Assembly (NCBI RefSeq): GCF_003012055.1
Contig: NZ_JYGE01000003.1
Span: forward strand, 660,600 to 724,599
Length of the DNA: 64,000 bases
Source of the DNA: Peptostreptococcus russellii
GTDB taxonomy: Bacteria > Bacillota > Clostridia > Peptostreptococcales > Peptostreptococcaceae
Direction of reading: 5' to 3'
Shown: piece by piece, positions 8,691-17,399 of the stretch
Position numbering within the stretch: the stretch's first letter is position 1
Layout: every line of letters starts with the position of its first letter
Position numbers and translations under genes: made by a program
The notes under the pieces: generated by a model
Told to the model about the DNA's origin: nothing
Databases searched by the model: none
What the model saw: only the letters and a program-made list of their open reading frames with translations

Positions 8691-10814
8691 CTATTTTATA
8701 CTTGCATTACTTTGAACTATTACGGGTGTTCCTATAGCCACATTATTATATACAAGAGTTGCATTATTATAAGGTGTATTTATACATCCACGTGATCCAG
8801 CGTATTGATATCTATTTCCACCATATACTGGTTGCCAAGAAGCATCATGTATACCTATACTTCCATTGAAAGGTATCCAGTACTTAACTGGTGAAGCGTA
8901 TCCTGGTCCTCTTAAAACTACATTTCTCATTTTATTTTTGATTGTAAATATACCTGGAGGAGTTGCCCAACCCTTATTAGGATTACCTGTTACTATTGGA
9001 GTTGATACAATTGCCTTTCCATCTTTCCACAACCACATATGCTGAGTTTTTAAATCTATTTGAACATATTTATTTCCTAAAGCTGTAGCACCTTTAGGCA
9101 CTGTGCTTGTAGTTTTATTGTACTTTGGAGTCAAGCCATTGTATGATTTTCCAGTAGATAACATATTCATTATCCTATTTGTTTCATAGTCTACATCAAC
9201 ATATGATTTTGATCCACCCTTAGCTATTATAATATTTCCATTTCTTCTGTAAGCATAGTTCTGACCAGAAGTGCTAGTGATACCAGTATTATCTATTGAA
9301 GATGCAAAGTTCTTCACTAAATCTTTATTAAATTCAACATTGAAATCATTTTTAATACCACAGTTAATCATCTGTAATATATTGTTGCCATCTAGACTCC
9401 TTCTATTTCCTGCTACATTGTAAGATATACTTACCCCTTCATATCCAAGAATTTTATTGAATGCTTGGTTTGCTTTTGGATCTCCCTTAGCCTTTATAAA
9501 ATCCGCAATATTATTAATAGCATTTGTAAAGTTTGCACCACCACTTACTTGAGTGATTTCTCTTACTACATTATTGTCATTATTTAAGGCCCTCATTTGA
9601 TTGTATACAAGACCTTTTTTTTCGGAAACAAGCATTACAGGTCCTTCTTTTAATGAAGAATTACTCTTAGAAGCAGGTGCTGTCTTTATATTATCTGTAG
9701 CTGAAAAATCAGAATTCTCATCCAAAACCTCAGTATTTTCTTCACTTATCTTTTCTTCTGTATTAGAAGTATCCTTTTTAACATTAGCATTCTTATCTGA
9801 ATCAATCACAGTAGTTCCTATACCTGTTTCACTATCTGTATCAGATGTATTGTCCTTATCTGAATCAATAGTTGTATTTCCTATATTAGTATCTTCTTTG
9901 TCTTTATCTTTGTCGTCGATCGGTTTAGATACATTATCTTCTATATCCTCGCCATCATTATTACTTGCTATTATTCCTGCATTTATAAGAACTGAATCTA
10001 TAAGCTTAGTAGGATTTTTACTACCATCATCTGCAATATATACAGTATCATAATTCTTATAAAATCTATTAATCATATTGTAATTGGTTTCCTGTCTATC
10101 CTTACCAGATATACGTTCTACATGAGTTGCTATAGAATCATACGGATTAGGTAAGCTTGCAACTCCACCTATTAGAAATACACTGTCTATTCCAAGTCCA
10201 TTTAGATTTGCTCTTACACTTTCTGAAGCATTCTTATTTACAAATATAATTGGTGAATTGTTTTTAGCTGCTACTGAACCTACTCCTGCAGCGTCTGCTA
10301 GACCTGTCATACCATTTACTATAAAGGCATTTTCAAACTTTTTATTGTCTAAAGCTTTCAATTTTTCCGCTATTTTAATAGATGTTTCTACTCTTGTACT
10401 ACCGGCAATTCTCTCAACCTCATAAGACTGTGCCTTCAAAGAATCTTCTACCTTTGAAGATACTGATCCATTACCACCTATAATTGTAATCTTTTGAGGT
10501 GATAGCCTTTTAATTTCTTTATTTGTAACATTATTTAAAAAACCACTGTTCGTTAAAAGGACTGGTGCCTTCATCTTACTTGCAAGCGGTGCTACTGAAA
10601 GTGAATCCGCTACAGCATCAGAGTTTACCAACATAATATTTTTGGAACCGCTTGGCCAACCGCTCTGAGAAATACTTACTGCAGTAGAAAATCTATCACT
10701 ACCACTTATATTTTTTACATTTAATTCATCTGCATGTGATTGAATCCCAGCAAGTGGAATCATCAATGACATAGCCGTTGCTACTATTAATGTTTTTTTG
10801 AATAAATTTTTCAT
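8691..10814 (-). CDS. Secreted L,D-transpeptidase with CWB2 wall-binding repeats
   Basis: This 707-residue exported enzyme should make 3-3 (L,D) peptidoglycan cross-links. After a signal peptide (cut near SHA-DEL, ~28) come three CWB2 repeats (about 32-290), then an acidic Asp/Ser/Thr linker (about 285-385), a helical substrate-side domain like those preceding YkuD domains (about 400-580), and a C-terminal YkuD catalytic domain (about 585-703). The catalytic signature is present: HDASW near 655 and SRGCINTP with the nucleophile Cys at 677. It is known that Clostridioides difficile relies on L,D-transpeptidases and that one of them carries CWB2 repeats (Cwp22); this protein has the same general design with the repeats at the N-terminal end. 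The start has an AAGGAGGT site; it has its own promoter and terminator. Confidence 0.92.
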   Translation of the reverse strand: MKNLFKKTLIVATAMSLMIPLAGIQSHADELNVKNISGSDRFSTAVSISQSGWPSGSKNIMLVNSDAVADSLSVAPLASKMKAPVLLTNSGFLNNVTNKEIKRLSPQKITIIGGNGSVSSKVEDSLKAQSYEVERIAGSTRVETSIKIAEKLKALDNKKFENAFIVNGMTGLADAAGVGSVAAKNNSPIIFVNKNASESVRANLNGLGIDSVFLIGGVASLPNPYDSIATHVERISGKDRQETNYNMINRFYKNYDTVYIADDGSKNPTKLIDSVLINAGIIASNNDGEDIEDNVSKPIDDKDKDKEDTNIGNTTIDSDKDNTSDTDSETGIGTTVIDSDKNANVKKDTSNTEEKISEENTEVLDENSDFSATDNIKTAPASKSNSSLKEGPVMLVSEKKGLVYNQMRALNNDNNVVREITQVSGGANFTNAINNIADFIKAKGDPKANQAFNKILGYEGVSISYNVAGNRRSLDGNNILQMINCGIKNDFNVEFNKDLVKNFASSIDNTGITSTSGQNYAYRRNGNIIIAKGGSKSYVDVDYETNRIMNMLSTGKSYNGLTPKYNKTTSTVPKGATALGNKYVQIDLKTQHMWLWKDGKAIVSTPIVTGNPNKGWATPPGIFTIKNKMRNVVLRGPGYASPVKYWIPFNGSIGIHDASWQPVYGGNRYQYAGSRGCINTPYNNATLVYNNVAIGTPVIVQSNASIK

Positions 10815-10854
10815 ATTATACCTCCTTAGTATTAACAGACTAATCTATATCTTA

Positions 10855-10884
10855 ATTATAATCAATAATCACATATCCTTTCAA
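10855..10884 (-). promoter_or_regulatory. Sigma-A promoter of the CWB2 L,D-transpeptidase gene
   Basis: On the minus strand, -35 TTGAAA (10879-10884) and -10 TATAAT (10855-10860) are 18 bases apart, ~40 bases before the start codon. Confidence 0.65.
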
Positions 10885-11036
10885 CATCTATACGGTGACA
10901 ATTTCTTATTGCTCATATATTTATTGGTAACAAATTGTAGCAAAGGTATCTTTTTTGTTAACTTTATCTCTAACATTTAAGCACTTTAGTAGTTCTATTT
11001 TATATTTTACCTTTATATAAAATTATAGATATTAAT

Positions 11037-12113
11037 CTACTTTTTTATATCACTATAATAAGATACTCTCCCTATTTTATCAAATGGAAACTTTCTATTA
11101 CTTAAAATCAAAATAATATTTAGTAGCAAATAGATAATAAAAAGCATAAATGCTGAGAAAAATATAGATACAAGTAGCATATTATCAGCTCTACCATTTA
11201 TTAAATCCATTATAAAGTTTAGAAATCTAGGAAGTGCATAGAAATAAACTACTATACCCAAACTTCTCAAGAACAAATTTCTTTTATTCTTATTTTCCAT
11301 TTCAAAATGAAAATTCAATATCCTTGATCCTATTGTCCTGCCATTTTTTATAGGCATAAATGTAAAGTATAATAATGTCACTATAATAAATGAAAAAGGA
11401 ATAAAAATAGCAATTGTCGAGCTTATAAATCCAATAACAAAAACATCTATGGCAAAAGCAAAAATTCTTCTAAGCCCAGAAACAGACTCACCTTTCTTTA
11501 AAGATACTTCATCTAGATTATCTCTATCTGGCAATATACTATTAAAAAGCCCAACTATATAATAACCGAGCAAGCCACCAGTAGTATTTTGTATAATATC
11601 ATCTATATCACATATACGGTAGGGTGAATCATAAATGAAGTAGAGACCAGAAAGTTGCGTCAACTCAAAAAATAAGCTTAAAAGAGCAGTAAAAATTATA
11701 ACCTTTTTTAAACTAAACTTAAAGTAGTATCTTAAATACATACCAAAGGGAATTAACATCAAAATATTAAATATAGGAACATAAAAAGTAGGATCCTTGA
11801 TAGCCTGAATATAAGTTGATAGCCTAAATAAATTAAAAGGACTCTCTCTAATAAAATCTCCAATAAAAACAAATGGAATCAAATTAATCATTTGACTATA
11901 TGAAGTGTGTACATCCGCAACTTTTGGCAGCGGTAAAATTACTAATAAATAGCAACTTTCTAAATAAAGAACAAATGAATATACTATCAGTGTTTTTATT
12001 ATATTTATGGAACCATACCTTCTATACATCCATATCATATATGGAATCGTGATAAACAATGCTAGCATAGGAAATATTAATATGCCCGTTTTTATACTTG
12101 AAATATAAGTCAT
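11037..12113 (-). CDS. VanZ-like and RDD-domain membrane protein
   Basis: The 358-residue membrane protein joins two families. The N-terminal ~190 residues are VanZ-like, with four or five helices and the hallmark acidic segments LFFELTQLSG and ICDIDDIIQNTTGGLLGY. The second half (from ~210) is an RDD domain, beginning RRIFAFAIDVFVIGF and containing R-x-I-G-SRILNFHFE. VanZ proteins give low-level teicoplanin resistance in enterococci, but most relatives have no known function. The start has an AAGGAG site. It is a single gene next to the 930-base CRISPR-relic region. Confidence 0.85.
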   Translation of the reverse strand: MTYISSIKTGILIFPMLALFITIPYMIWMYRRYGSINIIKTLIVYSFVLYLESCYLLVILPLPKVADVHTSYSQMINLIPFVFIGDFIRESPFNLFRLSTYIQAIKDPTFYVPIFNILMLIPFGMYLRYYFKFSLKKVIIFTALLSLFFELTQLSGLYFIYDSPYRICDIDDIIQNTTGGLLGYYIVGLFNSILPDRDNLDEVSLKKGESVSGLRRIFAFAIDVFVIGFISSTIAIFIPFSFIIVTLLYFTFMPIKNGRTIGSRILNFHFEMENKNKRNLFLRSLGIVVYFYALPRFLNFIMDLINGRADNMLLVSIFFSAFMLFIIYLLLNIILILSNRKFPFDKIGRVSYYSDIKK

Positions 12114-12319
12114 AATTTATTTCTCCTTACTAAGTAATTTTTGGATTATTAATAACAATATTTTGGATTGATATTAAACAAATTTTTGCTTATTTATGGA
12201 AATATTTTATATTCACTATATTGTACTTTTCTATTAAAAATTAAAGATACTCAAAAGTAATTTATGGAATTTTCTATTAATTAATATTAAAATATATCTT
12301 TATAAGTAACTATACTATT

Positions 12320-12421
12320 ATTTAAATTAATGACTTTATTACACTAATCTCAAACGATAAGGTACAAGATATTAGCAATGGAACAGTTTTATTAATATAC
12401 AAAATTACACTACTCTCAAAC
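12320..12421 (-). CRISPR. Relic one-spacer CRISPR array, type II-like repeat
   Basis: Read on the minus strand, a 36-base repeat at 12386-12421 begins GTTTGAGAGTAGTGTAA and ends AATAAAAC, the size and GTTT...AAAC ends typical of type II arrays. It is followed by a 30-base spacer (12356-12385, the usual type II length) and then a second repeat at 12320-12355 that keeps the first ~18 bases (GTTTGAGATTAGTGTAAT) but has decayed in its second half, as the last repeat of an array often does. This sets the array direction as minus, leader on the right. No cas gene is present in the window, so it is an orphan or remnant. Confidence 0.7.
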
Positions 12422-12422
12422 G

Positions 12423-12450
12423 TAATATACAAAATTACACTAATTTAAAC
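12423..12450. repeat. Truncated CRISPR repeat or tracrRNA anti-repeat
   Basis: One base from the array repeat, 28 bases on the plus strand (TAATATACAAAATTACACTA then ATTTAAAC) repeat the array's repeat unit exactly over 20 bases but lack its first seven and differ only at the GAGAG position. It may be a truncated repeat fused to the array by deletion. Alternatively, read as RNA from the plus strand, it would pair with the crRNA repeat as a lower stem, a small bulge and a 20-base upper stem, which is how tracrRNA anti-repeats look. Confidence 0.55.
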
Positions 12451-12467
12451 ATTACTAAAGCTATCTT

Positions 12468-12537
12468 AAATCTATTTAATAGCATATATAATTATAATGC
12501 TATTAAAGTAAAAATAATGAAATATTTAAATAGATTT
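12468..12537. repeat. Nested inverted repeat beside the CRISPR relic
   Basis: Outer arms AAATCTATTTAA (12468-12479) and TTAAATAGATTT (12526-12537) enclose inner arms TAATAGCAT (12477-12485) and ATGCTATTA (12497-12505). No T-run follows, so it is not an ordinary terminator. It starts 18 bases after the possible anti-repeat. Confidence 0.6.
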
Positions 12538-12968
12538 GCCACTCACTAGAAAGGAAATATAATTATAAAATTATTTAGTTTTAATAAAAACCCTTATCTA
12601 CAATATACATTTTTTTACAGTATAAATCAAGTTCCTTTGATATAGCTAGATATATATCTTGCTTAATTTATTCAAAAGCTAAACTAGTTTTATTTTTTTT
12701 CTTAATATTTTAATTACTATATATAAATTCTTTAATTACTATATAGTAATCCTCTGCTTCCCACAAATTTTCAATAAAAATACAACTCTTATTTAATAAG
12801 CTAATCTTTTCAAAAATAATCCATCACTTTATTATTTAACTAAGCTTTTTCTTATAAAAAATCTATATATCCCTTCCCTTAAAGTCTAAGTTGCCATTGC
12901 TGTTATAAATCTTATTTTCCTCAACTTAATTAAAATCTTATTTATCGAGATTATATAAAAAAATATTT

Positions 12969-12998
12969 TTTGTGGTAAAATTTGTGGTAAAATATACT
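12969..12998 (+). promoter_or_regulatory. thyA-folA promoter inside a 12-base tandem repeat
   Basis: The 12-mer TTTGTGGTAAAA occurs twice in perfect tandem (12969-12980, 12981-12992). The first copy supplies a -35-like TTGTGG (12970-12975), 17 bases before the -10 TATACT (12993-12998). The thyA start follows 50 bases later. Confidence 0.6.
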
Positions 12999-13048
12999 CT
13001 AGTGTTAGAAGATATTTTACAAAATATAAATTTTATTAGGAGGTAACT

Positions 13049-13882
13049 ATGACAATAGCAGATAATAATTTCAAAAAACTTTGTACAGAGATATTGAATA
13101 GTGGAAATAATACTCTCGGGGAAAAGGTTCGTCCAAAATATGCTGATGGAACTCCATCTCACACTTACTTTGTAAATCAGGTGTTTGAAAAATACGATTT
13201 ATCTAAGGGAGAGCTCCCAATACTTACTTTAAGACAGACGGCTTGGAAGTCAGGTATAAAGGAAGTTTTATGGATATATCAGGATCAAAGTAATAATTTA
13301 GACTTATTAAAAGAAAAATATTCTATTACTTGGTGGGACGAGTGGGATATTGGCGATAGAACTATTGGACAGAGATATGGTGCTACTGTAAAGAAATATG
13401 ACCTTATGAATAAGCTTTTAAAAGCTTTAAAGGAACAGCCATATGGAAGAAGACATATTATTAACCTTTATCAAGAATCGGATCTTGCAGCTAGTCAGGG
13501 ACTTCACCCTTGTGCTATGGAGACTCAATGGAGTGTTCGTGATGGATTTTTAGATATGACTTTGATACAGAGATCTTCAGATGTAGCTGTTGCAAATGCT
13601 ATCAATAAGATACAGTATGTTGCTCTTCAGATGATGGTGGCAAGACATGTTGGTTTGGAAGCGGGCGTTTTCTGCCATTATGTAAATAATGCTCATATAT
13701 ATGATAGACATATAGATCAAGTTAAAGAGTTGATTTCAAGAAATCCTCAAGAAAATGGTGAAAAAATAAGATTAGTGCTAAACCCTGATAAAACAAACTT
13801 CTATGATTTCACTCTAGAAGATTTTACTATGGAAGGATATACTCCTGTTAAGCCAAATCTAAAATTTGAAATGGCTATCTAA
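13049..13882 (+). CDS. thyA: Thymidylate synthase ThyA
   Basis: Converts dUMP and methylene-tetrahydrofolate to dTMP and dihydrofolate. The 277-residue protein has the family's catalytic Cys in GLHPCAMETQ (Cys155), the preceding YGRRHIINL arginine pair for the phosphate, and the QRSSDV segment near 180. The usual GxPFN motif after QRSxD is replaced by VANAINKIQY, so it belongs to a divergent branch of the family found in some clostridia and phages. The start has a perfect AGGAGGT site. It is followed after 40 bases by folA, whose product recycles the dihydrofolate that ThyA makes. Confidence 0.93.
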   Translation: MTIADNNFKKLCTEILNSGNNTLGEKVRPKYADGTPSHTYFVNQVFEKYDLSKGELPILTLRQTAWKSGIKEVLWIYQDQSNNLDLLKEKYSITWWDEWDIGDRTIGQRYGATVKKYDLMNKLLKALKEQPYGRRHIINLYQESDLAASQGLHPCAMETQWSVRDGFLDMTLIQRSSDVAVANAINKIQYVALQMMVARHVGLEAGVFCHYVNNAHIYDRHIDQVKELISRNPQENGEKIRLVLNPDKTNFYDFTLEDFTMEGYTPVKPNLKFEMAI

Positions 13883-13922
13883 TTATAGAGCTATATTATT
13901 AATAGAAGAAAAGAGGACAAAA

Positions 13923-14426
13923 ATGTACGAAAATATATTTATGATTGTTGCAATGACTGGACAAACTAATGCCATTGGCCTAAATGGAGATATGCTGTAT
14001 CATTTAAAGGAAGATTTAAAATATTTTAAGGAAACTACTTTAAATAATACTATTGTATGTGGAAGAAAAACATATTTTAGTTTTCCTAAGAGACCTCTTC
14101 CAAATAGAAAAAATATTATACTTACTAGATCCGACTCTCAGTTTGAGGGAGCATATACTCTCAATTCTAAGGAAGATGTACTAGAGTATGCAAAATTAAA
14201 TCCGAATGAAAAAATATTTATATGTGGTGGAGATAGTGTATACTCTCAATTTATGGATACCGCTTCAAAGCTTTATGTTACAGTAATAGATGAAGATGAA
14301 AGTGTAGAATCAGATAGCCACTTTCCAAATATAGACAAAAATATTTGGAAAGTGGAAAGCGAATCTGAGTATATATGTCCTGAAAATGCACCTAGATACA
14401 GATATTTAATATATAAAAGAATATAA
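13923..14426 (+). CDS. folA: Dihydrofolate reductase
   Basis: Reduces dihydrofolate to tetrahydrofolate with NADPH. The ATG at 13923 is chosen because it follows AAGAGG by six bases; the reading frame could extend upstream to 13866 but that would overlap thyA and has no ribosome site. The 167-residue product has the AIGLNGDMLYHLKEDLKYFKETT active-site region (acidic residue in helix 1), GRKTYFSFP for cofactor binding, and FICGGDSVYSQF near the C-terminus. It is co-transcribed with thyA and followed by a terminator. Confidence 0.94.
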   Translation: MYENIFMIVAMTGQTNAIGLNGDMLYHLKEDLKYFKETTLNNTIVCGRKTYFSFPKRPLPNRKNIILTRSDSQFEGAYTLNSKEDVLEYAKLNPNEKIFICGGDSVYSQFMDTASKLYVTVIDEDESVESDSHFPNIDKNIWKVESESEYICPENAPRYRYLIYKRI

Positions 14427-14436
14427 TATTGATTTT

Positions 14437-14468
14437 GAGACACTCTTTATAAGGGTGTCTCTTTTATT
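14437..14468 (+). terminator. Terminator of thyA-folA
   Basis: Stem GAGACACTCT (14437-14446) / AGGGTGTCTC (14452-14461), then TTTTATT, starting ten bases after the folA stop. Confidence 0.85.
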
Positions 14469-14734
14469 ATGCACATCATTTTTTATATCATTCTACTTAT
14501 GTTATTAGAGCGATTACTATATTCTTATTCTCTTTTTTATTAAAATACTACCTTTTATTAAACATACTATCTTTTATTAAATATATTACCTTTATCTATT
14601 AAATTTACTTTTTTTATCGAATATACCACTTTATTATCTTTATCTATAGCTACTAAGTATATTATACTACTTTATATTTATATAAAAGTAGATTCAAAAT
14701 ATTTATTTAAAAATACTCCATTAAATATAATCAT

Positions 14735-14771
14735 AATAAAAATGAGTAGACAAACTAATGACTACCCATTC
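14735..14771 (-). terminator. Probable terminator of the Crp-like regulator gene
   Basis: Stem AATGAGTAG (14741-14749) / CTACCCATT (14762-14770), followed on the minus strand by TTTTTATTATG. It is some 250 bases beyond the stop, so the transcript would have a long 3' tail. Confidence 0.55.
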
Positions 14772-15017
14772 TAAACTCTTATATTTTTGTTTTTATAAAT
14801 TTTTCTAACATCTATTAATATCTTTTGAATTTAAACTCTATTATTTTTTGAAATATATGTATATCTCTTTCAATACTAAAATTTAAAATACTATGAACAA
14901 ACATCTTAAATTAAATTTAGCTTCAATCTATGTAAAAAATAACATTTCTTTTAAGCCTAATCTCATCTATTCAAAATTATAAATATTTATATAAAGTATT
15001 TTCATTAATTTTAAAAA

Positions 15018-15674
15018 CTATAGAAGGTCTTCCAAATAGCTTTTATTTAAAACCTTTATCTTCTTTCTATCCATAGTTATTACACCTTCATTTTCAAGGA
15101 GTTTTAACTCTTGATTAAGGCTACTTCTATTCACATGAAGTATATCTGCCAATACTTCTTGAGAATTCGGTATATTTATAGGCTCATCTGGATTCTTAAT
15201 ATGAAGAAGCCAAAAGCTAAGCCTTTCAATTACTTTCCTATATTGTGTGCATCTAATTATTAACTTGCTATAACAACAGTATTCTGCCACAAATCTCAAA
15301 ATATTGTGAAGAAAAACTTGATCATTATCAATTATAGGAATCAACTCTTCAACTTTTAACCATACAACTTTTGATTTTTTCAGTGCGTATGTATCTGAAA
15401 AGTAATTTTCAATATTACCATATACTAAATAAAATGGAAATGCATCTCCACCAAAATAATATGAAGAGTTCAACTCTTTTCCTCCAGCAGTATATTCAGT
15501 GGCTTTTAAAGCTCCTGATATGATAATACCGATTGACTCTATGGCTTCTCCTTCTTTCATAACAAGATCATTTGCATTATATGAACGTTCTACCATATGC
15601 ATATTTTCAATAGCATTTTTTGACTCTTCTGATATTCCTCTGAATATCATCCTATCCCAAAATAAATTATCCAC
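15018..15674 (-). CDS. Crp/Fnr-family transcriptional regulator
   Basis: A one-component regulator: residues ~20-130 form a cyclic-nucleotide-binding-type beta barrel (with VMKEGEAIESIGIIISGALK and GGDAFPF segments) and the C-terminal ~60 residues a Crp-type helix-turn-helix (NSQEVLADILHVNRSSLNQELKLLENEGVI). No Cys cluster for an iron-sulfur centre is seen at the N-terminus, so it is not a classical FNR. I prefer the GTG at 15674 because GGCGGGGTG precedes it by six bases; the frame is open further upstream to 15728 without a site. It faces the same way as the transporter and the reductase cluster upstream of it and could control them, but this is inference from position only. Confidence 0.85.
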   Translation of the reverse strand: MDNLFWDRMIFRGISEESKNAIENMHMVERSYNANDLVMKEGEAIESIGIIISGALKATEYTAGGKELNSSYYFGGDAFPFYLVYGNIENYFSDTYALKKSKVVWLKVEELIPIIDNDQVFLHNILRFVAEYCCYSKLIIRCTQYRKVIERLSFWLLHIKNPDEPINIPNSQEVLADILHVNRSSLNQELKLLENEGVITMDRKKIKVLNKSYLEDLL

Positions 15675-16162
15675 TAATTTCACCCCGCCATATTTTATTT
15701 CCACATAGTTAAAATATAGGCATTGCATCTATTTTCTGTTAATTCAATTATAACATAAAATAAAGACTATTCTGTATAGAAAAAACAACTATCTATTATA
15801 ATTTAAATAAATAATTAACTATCAAATACTTTTATTTACTTAAACTTACTATCAAAAGCACTTTTTTAAAGTTATTAATTATATTCTTAAATTCTATGAA
15901 ATAAATAAAGGATGAATATCTTCTATGTTGCATCACAAGAGAAATCCATCCTTTATTCATTTTCAATGCATTAAGCATCATTTATATTAAATTATTTTTA
16001 TAGCCTTTTAACCTATATATTTTTATATATTGAAAAATCTTTATATCTTTTTTAGACCGCCTATATTTATATCCAGTCTTTTAAGTAAGATTTATATATA
16101 TTTCTAATTAACTAAGTTTGAATTTTATAAGTATTTAATATTTTTAAAAGCAATATATTTTT
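15675..16162. other. Gene-free region between the transporter and Crp-like genes
   Basis: Contains one large hairpin, AATAAAGGATG (15904-15914) against CATCCTTTATT (15947-15957) around a 32-base loop. It may end the transporter transcript, but the minus-strand tail (ATTTATTTCATA) is a poor T-run. No gene seen. Confidence 0.45.
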
Positions 16163-17299
16163 CTATATTTTTTTATTTTTTATAGACTTTGCAATCATTA
16201 TGAAAAGCAGTATTAGCCCAACGTAACCGTTAAGTACATATACATAGTTGACCAATACATCAAACTTTAGTATTAATCCCATAAAAGTTCCTACTATACC
16301 CATTGCAATCGTCAATATTTTAAATTTAGGAGTTTTTTCCTTTGCAAACCTGGCTATTACCGACCAAAGCAAAGGCACAGATGTTGTATATATTCCTAAA
16401 AGTATTATTACTGAAAAAACATTCGCTAACATAGGATGTATTCTTCCAGCCAGTATCAATGTAGGAATTTGGCTTCCCTTTAAACTTGCAATCGAGAAGA
16501 AAATCCCCAAAGACATCAATAAAACTGCTATTGAAAATCCTGCTGCTCCTGTAAATGCACCTATTCTACCTTCTTTTTGACTATTTGCTCCTGCTCCTAT
16601 TTGACCCAAAAATGCAGCTAACCAAAGCATACAAAATCCTACGTAAGATCCAGCTGCTAAAAGCCAATTACTAGATGCTACTTTTATTTCTTTATTTTTA
16701 ACTAATTCATTAATTATAGCTGGTGCTTCTTTTGCAGAATCTATATTCATTATAATACTTGCTGCTCCAACAAAGATTGCTATAATAACTATAATTGGCC
16801 CTATATTTCCTATTATATCAACTATCTTATTTAAACCAAGAAGTACTGTTATAACAGTGATACTAGCCATTAATATTCCACCGACATATGGTGACCAAGA
16901 ATAGTGCTGACTTGTTGTTGCCCCAGCTCCTCCAATCATAACTGTAAAGGATAAAAATATAAAAAATATAGAAAAATAATCATAGAATGTTCCTAATTTA
17001 TCTCCACAATAGTATCTATATATGTCATTTGGAGTTTCAAACTTATTATTGTATCCAGCTGATATAAAGCTAGTTCCAACATAAGCTAATAATAAAAAAC
17101 ACACTAATACTCCCAGTATCCCCTTGTAACCCCAAGCTGCAAAGTATTGCATAACCTCTTGACCTGTCGCAAACCCCGAACCAATTAGTAGGGCTATAAA
17201 AGCTCCTGCATAACTAATTATCTTGCTTTTTTTAACTATTTCATTTGATTTTTCTCTAAATACTCTTTCTGATCTAATGGTGTTACTTGATCTTTTCAT
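16163..17299 (-). CDS. YkvI-type membrane transporter next to the reductase cluster
   Basis: A 378-residue integral membrane protein with about ten helices, of the YkvI family in the APC superfamily (LeuT-like fold). The first helix has the broken GSGFATGQEVMQYFA segment typical of the family's substrate/sodium site. YkvI proteins are generally of unknown substrate. Here the gene lies 100 bases after the selenoprotein reductase subunit gene in the same direction, so it is a candidate importer of the reductase's substrate (glycine, sarcosine or betaine); that is inference. A hairpin with a T-run stands between the two genes, and no separate promoter is evident in the gap, so partial read-through may set the ratio. 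The start has an AAAGGAGAG site. Confidence 0.85.
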   Translation of the reverse strand: MKRSSNTIRSERVFREKSNEIVKKSKIISYAGAFIALLIGSGFATGQEVMQYFAAWGYKGILGVLVCFLLLAYVGTSFISAGYNNKFETPNDIYRYYCGDKLGTFYDYFSIFFIFLSFTVMIGGAGATTSQHYSWSPYVGGILMASITVITVLLGLNKIVDIIGNIGPIIVIIAIFVGAASIIMNIDSAKEAPAIINELVKNKEIKVASSNWLLAAGSYVGFCMLWLAAFLGQIGAGANSQKEGRIGAFTGAAGFSIAVLLMSLGIFFSIASLKGSQIPTLILAGRIHPMLANVFSVIILLGIYTTSVPLLWSVIARFAKEKTPKFKILTIAMGIVGTFMGLILKFDVLVNYVYVLNGYVGLILLFIMIAKSIKNKKI

Positions 17300-17315
17300 A
17301 GAAATACTCTCCTTT

Positions 17316-17356
17316 TTAAAAAAATCCTGAAGATTATCAACTCAACCTTCAGGATT
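17316..17356 (-). terminator. Terminator or attenuator after the selenoprotein gene
   Basis: Stem AATCCTGAAG (17323-17332) / CTTCAGGATT (17347-17356), followed on the minus strand by TTTTTTT. It separates the reductase genes from the transporter gene. Confidence 0.8.
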
Positions 17357-17399
17357 TATTATTATTCAAATAATTAAATTTCTTCTAGGTCTTACTAAA

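Larger units (their letters stand above)
12114..13048. other. 930-base gene-free region with CRISPR relic and thyA promoter
   Basis: No gene of any size is supported here. It holds the CRISPR-like repeats at 12320-12450, a nested inverted repeat at 12468-12537 and the thyA promoter near 12970-12998. The remaining sequence is AT-rich with no further structure that I trust. Confidence 0.6.
14427..15017. other. Gene-free region between folA and the Crp-like regulator gene
   Basis: It holds the plus-strand folA terminator and, 250 bases past the Crp-like gene on the minus strand, another hairpin. Between them is AT-rich sequence with no open gene. Confidence 0.5.

Noticed and set aside
12468..12537. 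Factor-independent terminator beside the CRISPR relic
   Set aside because: The nested stems are AT-rich and followed by purines on both sides, with no T-run.
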